Counted from the first letter of the stretch, positions 1 to 13,800 are shown. The stretch is DNA of 64,000 bases from Ascaris suum (GCA_013433145.1 CM024178.1:248001-312000), one strand, 5' to 3'. Translations and numbers: made by a program. The notes: generated from the sequence alone by a model not told the origin.

Positions 1-1809
1 CTTGGCCCGTCAATTAGGGGAACACGTAATCAGGCGAGGGGAGAGGGGCGAGGTACTTTTGCAACGCCTGCACTTGGTTGTAATCTCGATAGACAGAATT
101 ACCAGGTGGAGCTGGGTGGGGGGGGGGGGTTGGGGAAGGAAGAGGGAGGTGTGTAAATGTGAGGGGACTTGTGCAGCAGTTTGAATTTTTTAAAGTTAGT
201 TCTGACCCAACTGATAGACCTCAATATTGTGAGAGGGGTGGTGGTCGTAGTCGAGAATTAGGGGCATATATGTGCACCAGTAAGTGGATTTTTGAGAATT
301 TTTGGAAGTCTGAAGTAGTTGTCCTCAGCGTTTTAATGTTTGAAAATTGTATCCTCTTCCTTCAGTGGCCATGCTGTCCAGTAGACCAGTTTAGCCGTTC
401 ATCTGCGTTGTGCGCATAATTTATATTTCTTTCAGGGTAGCATTGTCACTGATGGTCTTTATATATGCCCCATAGTACCAACAACTGTATGCTAAAACGT
501 AATTCACGATCTCAATTGTGGCTACCGATTTCCCATATCTCTTACAGTCATGCTCGTACACTCAGCGCTTTCTCTTCTTTTTTATATGGTTGTTTGCTAA
601 CCGGTTTAGGTTGGTTTTGAGGTAACATAAGAGATCCGGCTTTCTCTTTCAGCGTTGTAATTGCGCAAGGGAATCGAATGGATTGAAGAGATCTCGATTA
701 CATTGCTGAAAGCAAAACGAGTTTCCGAACGTCATGACAGGTTCGGCTGTTTTTTTAAATACATAGATAGAAGGGAAGTGACCGCCTAGTGCTTGCTTTC
801 ATCTTGGAGGCATTTATGTCCTTAAAGATTTCGATGAGGCAGCCATATTGCATGCCGCTTTGAAGGAACCGTTTACTTAACAGCGCAGTGAAGTGCGCTT
901 CTGGAAACGGTCAGCACGGCGCAGTACATTATTCTCAAATTGCGATGTTAATTTTTTCTGCTAAATCTTTCAATGATTCTTTCGCTTTCGATCGTTTTAC
1001 GGAGTAATCTCCTGCGAATAATCGCTGTTACTCGAACGGATTGATCGTCTTGTGGTCTGGCTGTAAACGGTGCTTTTGCTGTTAGTGGTTTCAAAAAACT
1101 TTCATATAAATGTACATACATCTCCCTTCCCTCTTTTCCTCATTTTTCGACGAATTTCTCTGATAATATTTGAGCGATAAACTCGGGCTGATCGAATTTG
1201 TGGTTAGTGCTTCCTGAACGTGTTGGCTCAGTTCCGAAATTGTATACGTTTAGGTTTTCAGAAATGGTTCACCTCTATTCGTTTGATGTTCATGTCGTTT
1301 CTTTCCTGGCTATCTATACCACGGGTGGAATATAATCAAATATTTGTTTGATTTTATTGCATTATTTTTCATACTGATATCAACTTTTTAGTAACATTCA
1401 CCTTCGCGTCCAAGGTGTAGCAAAGTGACCATGTGTGCTGTTTTGGGCGTTTTACTGAAACATGTGGAATTCATTTCTCATGGCTCTAAGTTTTTAAAGC
1501 GAATCATTCGAAGGTTAATCCTAAACGTTTACCTAAATATCATCTAAGTACAATATACCACCCACAGATGCCATTTAAACGTAACGGACATTTGTAGTTG
1601 ACAAAGCAGTTGAAAAAATGTTGACGCATTTTGTCTCATTCAGTTGAGTTTTGGTTGAATATGAGTGAAATGCGACCCATTCTCCTTGCAATATTCAGCG
1701 TCGCATGATGATCGAGATATACTAAATTCATGCTCGGCTAGTGAAGTCAGCGGCAGGCATATCACGTCGTCATGGTGGTCAGCAACAGATGACCATCAGT
1801 GGAGTGCGT
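1..1809. other. Intergenic, no gene seen
   Basis: No ORF here resembles a known protein, and none has convincing splice sites around it. A run of 12 G lies at 118-129. The rest is AT-rich unique sequence. Confidence 0.5.
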
Positions 1810-2031
1810 TTCCATGATCAATTCGAAGGGAATAATGAATCCATTTTTTGCTGTCAAATTTGATCCAGATTAGCTGAGTTTGTACCACAATAAAGGCCAT
1901 TTTTTGTGCGTTATTCGCGCAATTTGAGATTTATTCCATGATTAATTGCAAGGGAGAAATAAATCCATTTTTTGCTGTCAAATTTGATCCAGATATATAT
2001 ATATATTATATATATATATATATATATAATA

Positions 2032-2071
<40 letters not shown>

Positions 2072-2093
2072 GGATCAAATTTGACAGCAAAAA

Positions 2094-2174
<81 letters not shown>

Positions 2175-2191
2175 GGATCAAATTTGCAAAT
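1810..2191. repeat. Direct and inverted repeat unit around (TA)n
   Basis: A ~60-bp block at 1810-1870 is repeated with a few changes at 1932-1993. Both copies end in gctgtcaaatttgatccaga. The reverse complement of that end follows at 2069-2096, and a shorter copy at 2171-2191. Long (TA)n tracts fill 1994-2068 and 2096-2170, so the 1966-2096 segment can fold into a hairpin with a TA loop. It could be a small foldback or MITE-like element, or local duplication around an unstable (TA)n. No transposase is present. Confidence 0.75.
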
Positions 2192-3235
2192 TGTATCGAT
2201 CAAAAAAGTTTGCTTTGCGTTGTATGTGCTTTGCGTTGCAAGTGCCTGGTTTCCATGCATTTCGCGTTTCAGTGGTATGCTGAGAAGTTGTTTGCTGCTT
2301 TGCGTTGGTTAGGCAATGAAAATCGACGATTCGGTCTCATCTTTTTTTTTCTTTGAAAGCGGCACAAATATGTGGACAACTCTAATACAGTCAAAGTCTT
2401 GGATTCTTCTACACTGATGCAACATGTGAAAAGCTGCTTAAAACTTCAGCTTGTAGGAAACGACGCAGTTAGCTTGGCATTTAAAATTGAGACTTGTTCG
2501 TTAAGGTAAAACTCATGCGTAATTGACCATCATTGAGCAAACTGGGATACTCTACACATTTATTTCCTCTAAGTGATATAGTAACTGCTGCCGATATTAA
2601 TTAAATTTTTTTCATTTACCAATTTAAATTTATCGTCTGGCACTATTTGTCATCATATTATATTCCTCCTCCTTCAGAGTGGATCAAATTATCCATCAAA
2701 CTTCAGAGATTTAAAGAGTTAAAAATCCATCATGTTTTATATCTCACTGAGCATTCTTCTACTACCTTTGTCCGTAAATATGTCTTTATATCTCATATAA
2801 AACCTCAATCACTCGACGCTCTCATAATCTAGGAGGGCGAAAACACTACAGGCATTAGTGGAAACAGTTTACCTTAGCAAGCAGCAACTATGGGTTCTTC
2901 AAAGAATTTCCTTAAAAAATTTGGAAAAAGGTGAAATTTTTTCGGCGGCTCACTGCGACGAGATTCGATGCTCGGAAGCGATGTCTGCAATTCAGCAAGT
3001 TCATTTTTTCAAATATTTCATTGGAGCATCAAGTGATGAAAGCTCTAAGCGCCAATGCTTCCTTTTAATGCTGTGAGCTTCTTATGTTCACTCAGCAATG
3101 AACACATTGTGTTTGTTAGAAAGTTCTCCGCATATCCTGTTGTTGTATTTCTCATTCAGTTCGTTCAGGCAGACTCGCTTGTTTTGTCTTCTTTGGCGAA
3201 GTCCATGTAAAGGTATATTGAATGAAAATTCAGCT
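2192..3235. other. Intergenic, no gene seen
   Basis: Short ORFs only, of about 60-70 codons, none recognisable. AT-rich unique sequence. Confidence 0.45.
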
Positions 3236-4045
3236 TAACCGCCCCTAAGCCTAAGAACTAAGCCCCAACTCAGCCTCAGCCTAATCCCCAAGCCTCGGCC
3301 TACTAAGCCTAAACCTAAGCACTCAGTCTAAGCCTACACAACCCTAAGCCTAAGCCCTAAGCCTATGCCCAACCCCAGGCCTAAGCACAAGACCTAAGAA
3401 TACGACCTAAGCTTAAGCAAACGGGAAAAGCCTAGGCTAAACTTACATGAATAGTTTCTCGTTCAACGCCGTCAGTGTTGTTCTAACGACTGCGTTCAGA
3501 AGGGGAATATATCCTGCTAGCCGTTGCATACGGCTTGCTAACGCACCTACAAGATTTTGCCTTCGCTATGTATCCTGTGATTCGTCGCACTAAGCCTAAA
3601 CCTAGGGCCAAGCCTAACCCTGGGCCTAAGGCCAAGCCTGACACCAAGATCAAATTTAAGCCTAAGCCTAAGGCCAAGCCTAAGCTTAAGGCTAAGCTTA
3701 AGCCCAAGTTTAAGCCTAAGCCTAAGGCCAAGCCCCAGTTTTAGGCCAGGTTTAACCCTAAGCCTAAGGCCAGGTTTGAGCCTATGCCCAAGCCCCATCC
3801 TCAGTTTAAGGCCTTGTCTAAGCCTAAGCCGAAGCCTAAGAACAAGCCTAAGCTAAGGCCAATTTTAAGCTTGAGGTTGGGCCAAGTCTCAAATTAAGGC
3901 CAAATTTAAGCCTAGGCCTAAGGCCAAGCCTAAGCTTAAGGCTAAGCTTAAGCCCAAGCTTAAGGCCAAGTTTAAGCCTAAGCCTAAAGCCAAGCCTAAG
4001 CCTAAGCCTAAGCCTACGCCTAAGCCTAAGTCTATGCCTAATTAC
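3236..4045 (-). repeat. Degenerate interstitial TTAGGC (telomere-type) array
   Basis: The + strand shows many tandem and near-tandem copies of CCTAAG/GCCTAA, the complement of the nematode telomere hexamer TTAGGC. Variants such as CCAAGC and TTTAAG are mixed in. Two blocks (about 3236-3440 and 3590-4045) are split by ~150 bp of unrelated sequence. The best-kept runs are at 3959-4030. ORFs that translate as Lys-Pro or Leu-Gly repeats here are only the hexamer being read in six frames. Confidence 0.9.
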
Positions 4046-7000
4046 AGATGAGCACACTTACGGCACACAAATCATCGTCATATTCTAATCGGAAACCGTA
4101 GAAAATACGTGAAATTCATTCTGGAAAAACTCTGCTGAAGTGTTTAAGATATTTATAGATCTAAATGAGCTGAATTTTTAGGGGGCCGAAATCTTCGACT
4201 AGATGTGTAAAATGTGAGAGGCTGGTACCAAGTGGGCATGCTTATATGAAATTGTTGAAAAAAGAAGGCAAAACTTCGAAACTGTTTGCATGTCTTTGCG
4301 CTTCAATTCATTTCTATTACTCCAGTCGTTATTTTCTCCGACATCATTCTTGAAGGTGCCTAAATTTGCTTAATCACCTCGATAGATGTACATAATTGCT
4401 CTGTCAGTTTCTTTCCTTTTTTCGAACATTCAACATTCTTCACACTAAAGTTGATCTTGAGCAATTGCCTACCTCAGCATAGTTTACTGTATCGGCCAAA
4501 TTAAAATAATGTGCTTGATGGCTTTTCCTTCCTATAATATGAAATCCTTGAACTACAAACTCTTGCATGTTTGATTACCGCAACAAGGTAAACATAATCA
4601 TCAAACGCGAACGAAGGCAAAGAATGTTAACGATATCTCGGTGATATGTTTCATCGATGAATGCTTTGATTAGAGCGTTTTACGTTACATTCGGAGAGAA
4701 AATTTGGTTTTTTTTCGCCCGTAGGGTGACCGGAAGTGCCGGCAAGATATGAGCTTGTGGAGTCTCGCCGAGGAAAATCAAGCTTTAAAAGTTGTTTCAT
4801 TTTCACTATGTAAATAAAAGGTAGTACTCTTTCCGTACTAATGTGAAGAAGTAATTTTGCTGAGTGATCCTAAAGCTCACATTCTTCAATTCCTTATATG
4901 GATGTCCTTCAAAGTTCGAAGAGTACGGCACAAAGGGTGGCATACAGATTTTTACTTTTGAAGTAGCAATGACCTAAACTGGAGCGCAAATCGAGGAGGA
5001 TCAATTGACGCACACGAGAGCGCTGTTGATTTCTTTTAATTTGCGCAGTTGCTACTGAATTGCAGCAGCACTTCATTGTATTGTAATTTGCGTAGCAGCA
5101 CATTGGCATTTCATTGTATTCAAAAATCGGAATAGTTTTGTTAAGCAAAGTTACACAAATTATTTTCAAGATGGAGTGACTAATAAAGTTTCACTGATAT
5201 CACTATTTTCTGATTGTAGCAGTGCTGATATCTTTTGTTATTTTCATTTCCCTATCAAGTAAAGCGCTCATTTAATTTCATATCATAATTTCAAAAGTAA
5301 AACGCTCATTTAATTTCATACCATTAAGCAAAACGGTTCGGTTCTTTCAGCCAGCTGGATTGAAGACGCGTGATTTATCCGCTTCAGTAGACACATCGAT
5401 TAAGTTACTTTCATAAGTCATGCTAATTAAAGACATATGATATACGGAGTAATGTCTCCTTATCTGAATAGAATCTACCACTCGCCTACGCATGATGAAA
5501 AAAGGCTTGCGTTCATGCGTTTTTTTTTTTTTTTTTTTGCAAATTCGCTCTCAACAGCGTATTATAGTGCCGTCATGTTTTGCGTATGCATGTGTATGCT
5601 TTTTTTTTGGTGCGATAATTTCAAATCAGGAAACCGCTGATGACAGAGGTTTGAAATTTTGTAAGTATTAACACTCATAACGAAATAATCTCAGTGGCAT
5701 TTTTCATTTTGCCCCACTGATTTCGATAATGCTGTTTCGAAAAAAAAATATTTCGAGAAAAAACGCTAAGGGTGTCTCAAAATGATGAAAAATTTGTATG
5801 CTTTTCATGCTCGTCAGATTTCCGTTTCACTCCATCGGAGCCACAAAAGGACTTTTGCAAGAGCGGTCGGTGCAGTTTAAATACTCAAGCATTTTTAATG
5901 CTCTTTTTTTTTATGGCTTTGCATATTGATTAGTCATTTACCCTCTTTTAAGAACGTATATCGTCTATCTCTTTGGCACATTTTGTCACGTATATTGAGA
6001 TAAAATGTATGCAAATTTTTGATGTCTGAACATTTGCAATTCCTTTCAAAGTTGATATCTCAATATGGAAGATGATGCGGTGAGGGAAGGATATATATTT
6101 GGTAATTTTTTTTGCTCGATATAAATTTTCTTCGCACAACAAACTTTGGTATAGATTATATCAACCAATTCCACAACTGTAGTTGCATGGTTCCGTTTTT
6201 CATGTCATCAAGCAAGTGGGCAGACAAACGCGTGCACTTACATCCATAAATATGCAATGATATGATATTGCTATAATGCTCTCTGGCAAAAGCGCACTTC
6301 AATTCTATATCATCCTATTGAAAAATAGTCTAACATTACTGCATATGACTCATATTATGTGCAAGGAGAGTTTTGCGGTAAGCGTCTTTTATTCTCTTGC
6401 TGTCACTTTTCACAAGTTTTTCATTATTGCAAATATGAAGATATTGAAAACACAGTGGAGAAAACTTTAATTATAGCTAAGAAATTTGGTCACTGAGAGA
6501 ATCGTACGTTGTACTTTGATACGCCTGTAGTTTGGAGGGACAGTTAGATGGGACAAGTTCTTTCTATGTGCAACACCCGATAGCGTTTATTATAAGCGGC
6601 CGAACATTCTTCATGACGAGCTTTGAATTGTGAATACTGAATAAAAACGCTAAAATTTTCCGATTTTTTCTTTCCGGTTTTCCTTCATTGTCGGATTTTT
6701 TTCTTCTATTTGCAGGCGCTTTTTCGTCCAAGTATTGGATTTTGGTAAAAAGTTTTGGAATATTTTAGTCATCAGTGAGCCTGCTTCAAACACTGAGATC
6801 TTACGTATTGTTCGACTTGTCGAATATCCAGGTTGTTCAAATTTATGAAAACCTGGCCTATCGAAAGAAAATTTTCGCGAGAAGGAACAGTTTCCTAGCT
6901 GTCGCTGGTTCATTTGCCTGATGCTGTATCCCTTCACAGTTCTCGAAGTATCGTTGCGAGGATCGCTGAATGGAGATCGCTGAAATGGAATTGTTGATTG

Positions 7001-7165
7001 GAGTTTCTTTTTGCGATTGATTTTTTCAAGAACAGTGGCACCCTACAGAAGAAGTGACATGTATTATCGCAGCTTTAGAATCGGAACATTAGAAAAGTCC
7101 TCAGTACGAACACTACTCTTGCTTTTAGGCAGAAACACATGCATCCATCATCATGTCGTGATGAC
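4046..7165. other. Intergenic, no gene seen
   Basis: About 3.1 kb upstream of the sugar transporter. It holds poly-T at 5520-5538, a 30-bp direct duplication (5256-5285 and 5294-5323), and only short unrecognised ORFs. The longest is 95 codons on the minus strand at 6650-6937, with no family signature. I see no promoter elements I would defend. Confidence 0.45.
5256..5323. repeat. 30-bp imperfect direct duplication
   Basis: Copies at 5256-5285 and 5294-5323 share the core cgctcatttaatttcata. The copies start 38 bp apart. Confidence 0.7.
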
Positions 7166-7189
7166 AACGGTGTATACATGTATACACCG

Positions 7190-7191
<2 letters not shown>
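7166..7191. repeat. Perfect 26-bp palindrome
   Basis: An uninterrupted palindrome centred on CATG (7177-7180 region), with arms reading AACGGTGTATACA and its complement. It directly abuts the (TA)n tract starting at 7191. Confidence 0.9.

Positions 7192-7262
<71 letters not shown>
7191..7262. repeat. (TA)n microsatellite
   Basis: About 36 uninterrupted TA dinucleotides, reading as Ile-Tyr repeats in both directions. Not coding. Confidence 0.95.
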
Positions 7263-7266
<4 letters not shown>

Positions 7267-7664
7267 GTTTTCAACGGTTACAGCATATGAATTTTCTGAC
7301 ATTTTTATTGGCATTGAAATTATTCAATGAATTAAATGGTAAAAAGATGGAAATAAACTGTTATATTCACTCATTTCGGCGGTGAACGAGTAGCCACCCG
7401 CTCTCGATTTTCATGTGCGGGTGCTACTGTCGACTGGCTTCCTTGGTCACTGCTCTTTAGCCATGGGATACATACCATAAATAGGGAAACATAAGTATGG
7501 TATGGACATACATGTTCCTCTCCCGTTCAATACGCCAACACGCATATCCACATTTTTCATGATGCCAATTTTTGCATATGTGTGTCACATGGAGGTACGC
7601 AAATTCAAAAACATAAATATAAGGCAATGCGAGGAGAAACATATCATTCGACGGTTTTGTTCAG

Positions 7665-7692
7665 AGAGTGGGGTGGTCGAGTGGACAAAGGT
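7665..7692 (+). promoter_or_regulatory. Candidate trans-splice (SL) acceptor and short 5' UTR
   Basis: The pyrimidine-rich ggttttgttcag ends at 7664, which leaves a 28-nt leader before the ATG at 7693. This fits a spliced-leader acceptor of a nematode gene. It could also be the 3' splice site of an untranslated first exon. Confidence 0.4.
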
Positions 7693-7800
7693 ATGGGCGA
7701 CGAATCTCCTAATCCGAAGGATAGTTCAGTTGACGCGCGACATGAGTCGAAGGACACCGACAGGGAATCCGGTTCCAAGAATCCTCGGAACGAAGCCGAT
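7693..7800 (+). CDS. Tentative first coding exon of the sugar transporter
   Basis: The ATG at 7693 opens 36 hydrophilic, charged codons (MGDESPNPKDSSVDARHESK and on), as expected for a cytosolic N-terminal tail. It ends in phase 0 at GTTGGG (or after 7806 at GTGCTT), and the TM1 exon at 9609 starts in phase 0. A splice acceptor lies 28 nt upstream. No family alignment supports the tail, because GLUT N-termini vary. Another first exon between 7.8 and 9.6 kb is possible. Confidence 0.45.
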
Positions 7801-10800
7801 GTTGGGGTGCTTTTTCCTGTCTTGAAAATGCATGGTGAATCGTCTTAGAGTGGCTCAAGGCAGTTGTTGGTCGAGGCAAGACAGTGATTGTTCAACATCA
7901 AACAGCAGTTAGTTTTGCAAACACGTGATGCCTGGGGCGATAGTGGGTTTGTTCGAACACGTATCAAACATGACATGAAGTGCTAAGGCAAATATAGCAC
8001 CGAACGGATGAACCGTTTGCAAGGGAGGGGGGGGGGGAGGAAGAGGTGAAGAAAAAATAAAGAAAGGCAAGCGAGTCCGCAATACAAAAGCAAATTAAAC
8101 AAATAGTAACATGTCACAACATAGAAATTAAGAGTTTTACAAGATAATGCATATTCACAAAAAAACAAGCCAAGTGGAAGCATATAAAAACATGAATAAG
8201 GATGGAAGGGGCGGAGTGTAGTGTTTATTCTCGCAGTTGAAATGCGAAACCGAGTGATTCTAGCAGAAGAAATGTGATTTTCTTTAGAAAGGTCTGTGTT
8301 GATTTCGCCCTTGCTAATTTTTACCCAGTCGGTATTGTCCTGCTCGAGAAAGCGTGTTTGAATAAGTTCAACCTAGAACTGTCAACAGTAAATTTGAAAG
8401 AGTTTACCAAGTGAATGTGGCCATTTTTGAGTGATCATTCGAAGAATTCGTCAACGAACCGGCCATATTTTTACGAACAATAGTGAAGTTACTTATGGGC
8501 AATTCGTGTACCAATGCTTCCTTGCAAGGGAAGACGAACAAATAAAGTAGGCATAAATTACTCAAATGCCAAGCGTACGGAAAACTACCACCTGATTGCC
8601 TACGACCGCGTTCTACGTATTCTTTTGGTCTTTACGTTCAGATGTCGCCGCAGCGAAGATGCCTGATGCAGGTGCCCACCGTTGCTGTTGCTGTCTCACG
8701 ATTACGTTTCTGTTGTGAGATGTAAACAATGTTGAGCACGGATAAACTCTATACTGATGCGTGGGAAGCCCGAGAAGGTAGAATTCGAGGGTAGTTTCAG
8801 TCATTAAAAGGGGGTAAATTAAGGGTGATAGCGAAAAATGTCGAGACGAAATCACTGTAAACTGGGACTTCGGGAAACTGGTGGTTTAGAGAATTGGCCT
8901 TCTTGGCGAAAAGAGGGACCGTTGGACCATAGTGTGGCCAAAATCGCCTGCACCTGCTGATTATCGCAGAAGCTGTCGCGACTTCCGTAGGAAGTGTGCT
9001 GCCCATATTTTCTGGGGCAAGATTAGCGTGAGCTCCAGCTTCCTACTTCGCGTTGTGTCTAATGGGGGCTAGGTGTGTAGCATAGGAGAATGAAGCAGAA
9101 TTCCCTGTGAAAACCATCCGTTTTTACCTTCCCAAGTGACCGAAACAGAGTATCTTCATTCTTACGCCCGTGGATAGGGATCCCAAACTACGGAGCAAAT
9201 GGATCGCGTCCCAAGAAGTCACTGTTTTCATAAAACGTTACGTTTGGATCTACAACGGTTACGCTGACCATAATTGGCCACATAATGAGGAGCTCCAATA
9301 CCAGATGGAGCCGTGGGGTTCGTTGTTTGGGGGAGGGAGTGCATTTACGACAGAAGGCGTAGCTTTAAGGTGTAGTATCCCAATCAGATAATGGCTTGAT
9401 AACTGCTCAGCGCTAAGGACATTAGGTGTCGTCGTGCAGTGTTGTCTCAATACTTCCTTGCACTTGCTGTGTCTCCCGTTCTTATCTGCATCATTTAAAG
9501 AGCTGCGGTTACAGCATTCTGGTCAGGTGGGCCACGGATGAAAAGACCTATTTCTGCAAAGATGAGCAGTTGATTTAGTGCTACTACAGTTCAGTGAGTT
9601 CATTGCAGGGTGGCTATACTGGTCCGTTGCTATTGGCAGTGTTTGCATCCACAATCGGAGGCTCATTTCAGTTCGGGTATCATATTGGTTGCGTGAACGT
9701 ACCGCAGCAGGTTCCTGATAATGCTTTTCGCTCTTGTAGCAGATGATAGTGTTGTGACTGTCAGAAGTTCCCGTCCTCTTGTGAAATATTTCTCAATGCT
9801 TTAGTTCTGGACGTTTTTCTTGATAGGATGAACTTATATCTTGATACGACCTCGCGAGAGGTGCAACACACAACGTTAACCAAAAAGGTGCGGTGGAATA
9901 GACACTTCAAGGCGAGCAGCTTTTGTACTAGTTTTTCGTGTGTAGAAAGGCGTAAGTTCGCCACGGTTGACCACATAGTTCGAGGCAAGTATACGGTATA
10001 TAAGATTGCGCAAAACGTGACCGCGCCGCGCCATGATCCCGTGGCAGGGCCAAAAAAGAGGGTAATCTGCGACCTTTTGGCCACAAGAGGTTCATTTCGA
10101 ATTAAGCGGAAATTGTGACTGTGACTGATGTGGCCCTATACGTTTAGTAACATGAACTTCTCTTGCGCAGATGAATGCGACGTGAGCGCCATAGCGCCAT
10201 TACCCGCTGTTATCAAAGTTTCGACACTTCCCTGTTCAGGTGAGTGCGCCATAGCTGTTTGTGAGCAAAACTTTGCTAGTTTTTTTGAGCGGACGAGTAC
10301 ATCGCAACTGTTTTGCTCCCCATTAAAAAAAAACTTGATTTTTTTCTGGTAGTGACGAGTGCGCCGTGACCATGCCTGCCGAGGAATTTTATCATTATTT
10401 CTTCCTGCAGCTTGTAGGCGAATGTTCTAGTCTGGTTTATATTCATTGTTCTTGTATGCGGTTGGTACTGTCGGTATCGAACTTGCGATCCTCTTTGATA
10501 TCGTCGGATGGCAAATTCTATGACAGCGACGCCATTTCTCTAATTTCATCCAGTTTTTTGAGGACGAAAAGTCGAGGTTCTCATAAACAGCGTCACACAG
10601 GAAGTCTCCAGAAAGTGTGTCGTGATCGGTTTCGTCCATTCGCATCGTATTTTGATGTCTAAGTCTACAAAGGTTCATATGTAGATCACTAACCGCTTCA
10701 CTCTCATACATTCTTCTTTCTGTAATCTCTCTCCTGCTAAAATGTGGACCTCAAAATTGCTAACCAAACAATTTAATTCTTTAGTATCTTTTCAGAGCAC

Positions 10801-13800
10801 ATGGAGAAAGAACAATCTCACTTCCCTGAACCTAGGAAATGAGCTACACAACAATCCTAACAAAATCGTATCCTGCAGCCATGACATAATGAGCATCCTG
10901 AGGTCTCCTAGAAAGCATATTTGTAACACTTGGACTACTGCTTCCTACCTGCCTAAGCACTAGCCTGACAAATTCATTGAATGGGGCCGCTAGTGTATTT
11001 TAGAAATATGAGAGCTAAATCTGAGGTAATACAAACTTCCCCAGAAGCAGATAACGGTGGACCCTGTGTAACATTTAAATTTTATTCCACAACGACATGA
11101 ACACGGCGAATAAATAGCTACTGTTGTTCAAATCAAAGTTCATGTGAAGTAAACATATAAGTTCAAAGTTCAAATACCTACTACAAGGAGCTAAATTACC
11201 CGAGGGCATTTGACCAGAGGAGAAAGTGTGGTGAGCGATGTTGCTGACCTAGGCTCATGTGTTACTGCAAACCGTCTGTGGCGTCCATGTCGTCACTAAA
11301 GTTGCTATGATAGAGAAAACTGACTGAAGCTGGTGAAGCAGTTTTGACAGTTTAAGGTGTTATTATGCAAAGATTTACTAAACGCTGCTTGATCGAAGAG
11401 GCAGTTGCTGACTAATCGATATCTATGTGAAGGCATCTTTTTTTTCTTAATTTAAAAGAATGTGAAGGGTTTTTGGACGCGAATGGACCAGTGGAATTAA
11501 GGGGCGGCTTGCTGATGGCGGAGACGCATCGTCTGCTGTATTCTCTCGTGTGCCAGGTTGCGTTCCATACAGAATTAGCATGATATGGGAGAAATTTCTG
11601 TTTAGGTGATCAAGGAATGGTATTTGGATTCGTATGAACACATCTACGGTAACCGACCTGAAATCGAGGAAATCGCGAAATGGCAATGGTGAGTATTAAG
11701 CTTATTGTTTAACATCAGCTGCGTTTCCTCCAGATGGCGAGAAATCGTTCCGGTTGCGCGCTGAACCATTCCCTGTATAAGATATCCCATCAGTCTCATA
11801 GTTTATGGTGATTCCATGCAAATCCTCCACCTGACAATACTTTAATCTTGAAGTCACAACAATCTTAAATAATGTCTTTCCATAGTTCAAATGAACAGGA
11901 AGCGTTTACTTGGATGTCAAAATTCACCGTTCTTTCCTTTGATATTGCAATGGTCAAAATGATTGGCGGAGAGATATAGCCAAAGAACAGTTGGTTGAGA
12001 GTGGTAAGAGCAAGTCGTGCGTAAGTGTATTGTTACGACTGGCAGCGGCAGCGTTGAAGGAAACGGAGTGTAGGCAGAGGGCAGGAGCCGATAACCGTCG
12101 GTCTCGGTCGATGGTTACATGCGAGGGCACAAGGGACGTAGAAGAAGTAGTTATGGGGAGCACCATGACCCTAAAGCACGAGTATAACCAAAGACGAATG
12201 AGGAGAGACAAGTAGCGAATGGTGAATGACACAAAAACGACTTGAAGCCTGAATTATATAGGCGCCAGATATCTCTTGAGGCGACACGAGTGCATGTAAA
12301 TCCTTCAGTGACATGTTAGATCGCAAGTAGATGTCTTGGGTTGGCTCTTCGGTGCCATACACAAAAAATATGAAGGCACCTTCCATTGAGGCAAGGGTAA
12401 TGTTTTTTCTCATCATTCTTAGATAAGTGCGCACAGGAATGCAAATTCCTGTGGGCGATTGCTGTGCTCAGTGGCGCTCACTGTGAAGTGCAGCAAAGCA
12501 GAAATTGGTTTTGGCTTTCAGGGGTATAACGGTGGCGCTTTTCGCCGTGGGAGGAATGATAGGTGGTCTCGCATCGGGCTGGGCGGCTGATCATTTCGGG
12601 CGGAAAGGGGCAATGTTAGCAAACAATTTTGTTGCTGTGCTGGCAGCTGTTTCCATGTCGATTGCTCGCTATGTCAAAGTATACCATCTAATAATGATTG
12701 GTCGTGTTATCATCGGCATCAACGCAGGTTTGCAAATCGTTTCTTCTGCTTTCCACTTAATGAGCTAACTACTCCGGTTGTTGGCAATCGTTGTACTCAC
12801 GCTCCTTCATTTCATGTAGGTAATAACTTTGGTGCATGGAAGTCGAGGTCGGTTTACGTATATGGGAAATAATGTCAGAGGCTATCACCTTATCGGTTAC
12901 AAGAAAATAAGACAGTTATGGTTGAAGTGAATCTTGCATTTATGTGGTCGCTGGCTGCTGTTAGGAAATCGCAAAGTGCATTATGTGGGATGCAGCTATA
13001 CAAAACGTTGGCACTACTTTGAAAATGTCGTATGGTGTGCGAAAGGTGGAGACGATTTATCCTTGCTCCACCAACCCGAGTTTATGTCTGAAACAACCAT
13101 GCATACTCCCTGGATGCAAAGATCTGGATATTTTCATCCATAGATACACATTTGGGATGTCCTTCTTTACCGATGTCCTTATTGTCCTTATTGGAATGTT
13201 CTTATCGCGCTGGAAAGTTCCTCATCCTATCATGCCAGCAGAACCCTCTACTGAACGGCAGTGAAAACATCGAATTCGTTGTAAAACGTCACAAAGCTGT
13301 GAAAGTGGTTGATGGGGTGGTGTTTATGAATGCATATGTTGTTGTTCTGGCTATCTTGGATATTTCTCAGCTACGCTGCCGGAGCATTCCCCTGATTTAT
13401 TTTGGACTAAAAAATCCAGAACACGTGGGGCGGTTTTCTCATGAACCGCTAACTGTGACCGGAGATTTCAGTGCTCGGGGCTGACGTTGTTTGTCCCTAA
13501 CCCCCCTCCCCTACCTTCCCATCCGAAGGGAAGCGATGACGTTGGTCAAATGTTTCGAGCTTCAACGAAGGGGAGCGCCATCGGGTGATAAACTAGCGTT
13601 GGGGGAGGTTGAAATTTTCAGCAATTATAATAAAGTCGCAAATCTGAGAGTTTCAGATGAACTTGGCGCGTTTACAAGGTATATTAAAACTCATCGTTTT
13701 TGGTTGTTTCATTAAGGGGATTCCAAGATTTAATTTCATTCTGTGAAGTAGCCTACTAATTGAGCATCCGTAGATTAGGGAAAAGGACAAGCCACCTTCT

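Noticed and set aside
3483..4057. ORFs with Leu-Gly, Lys-Pro or Arg-Leu repeats on both strands
   Set aside because: They are translations of the TTAGGC-type hexamer array.
7075..7385. ORFs with long Tyr-Ile runs (also near 2000-2170 and 34250)
   Set aside because: They are (TA)n microsatellites read as Tyr-Ile codons.
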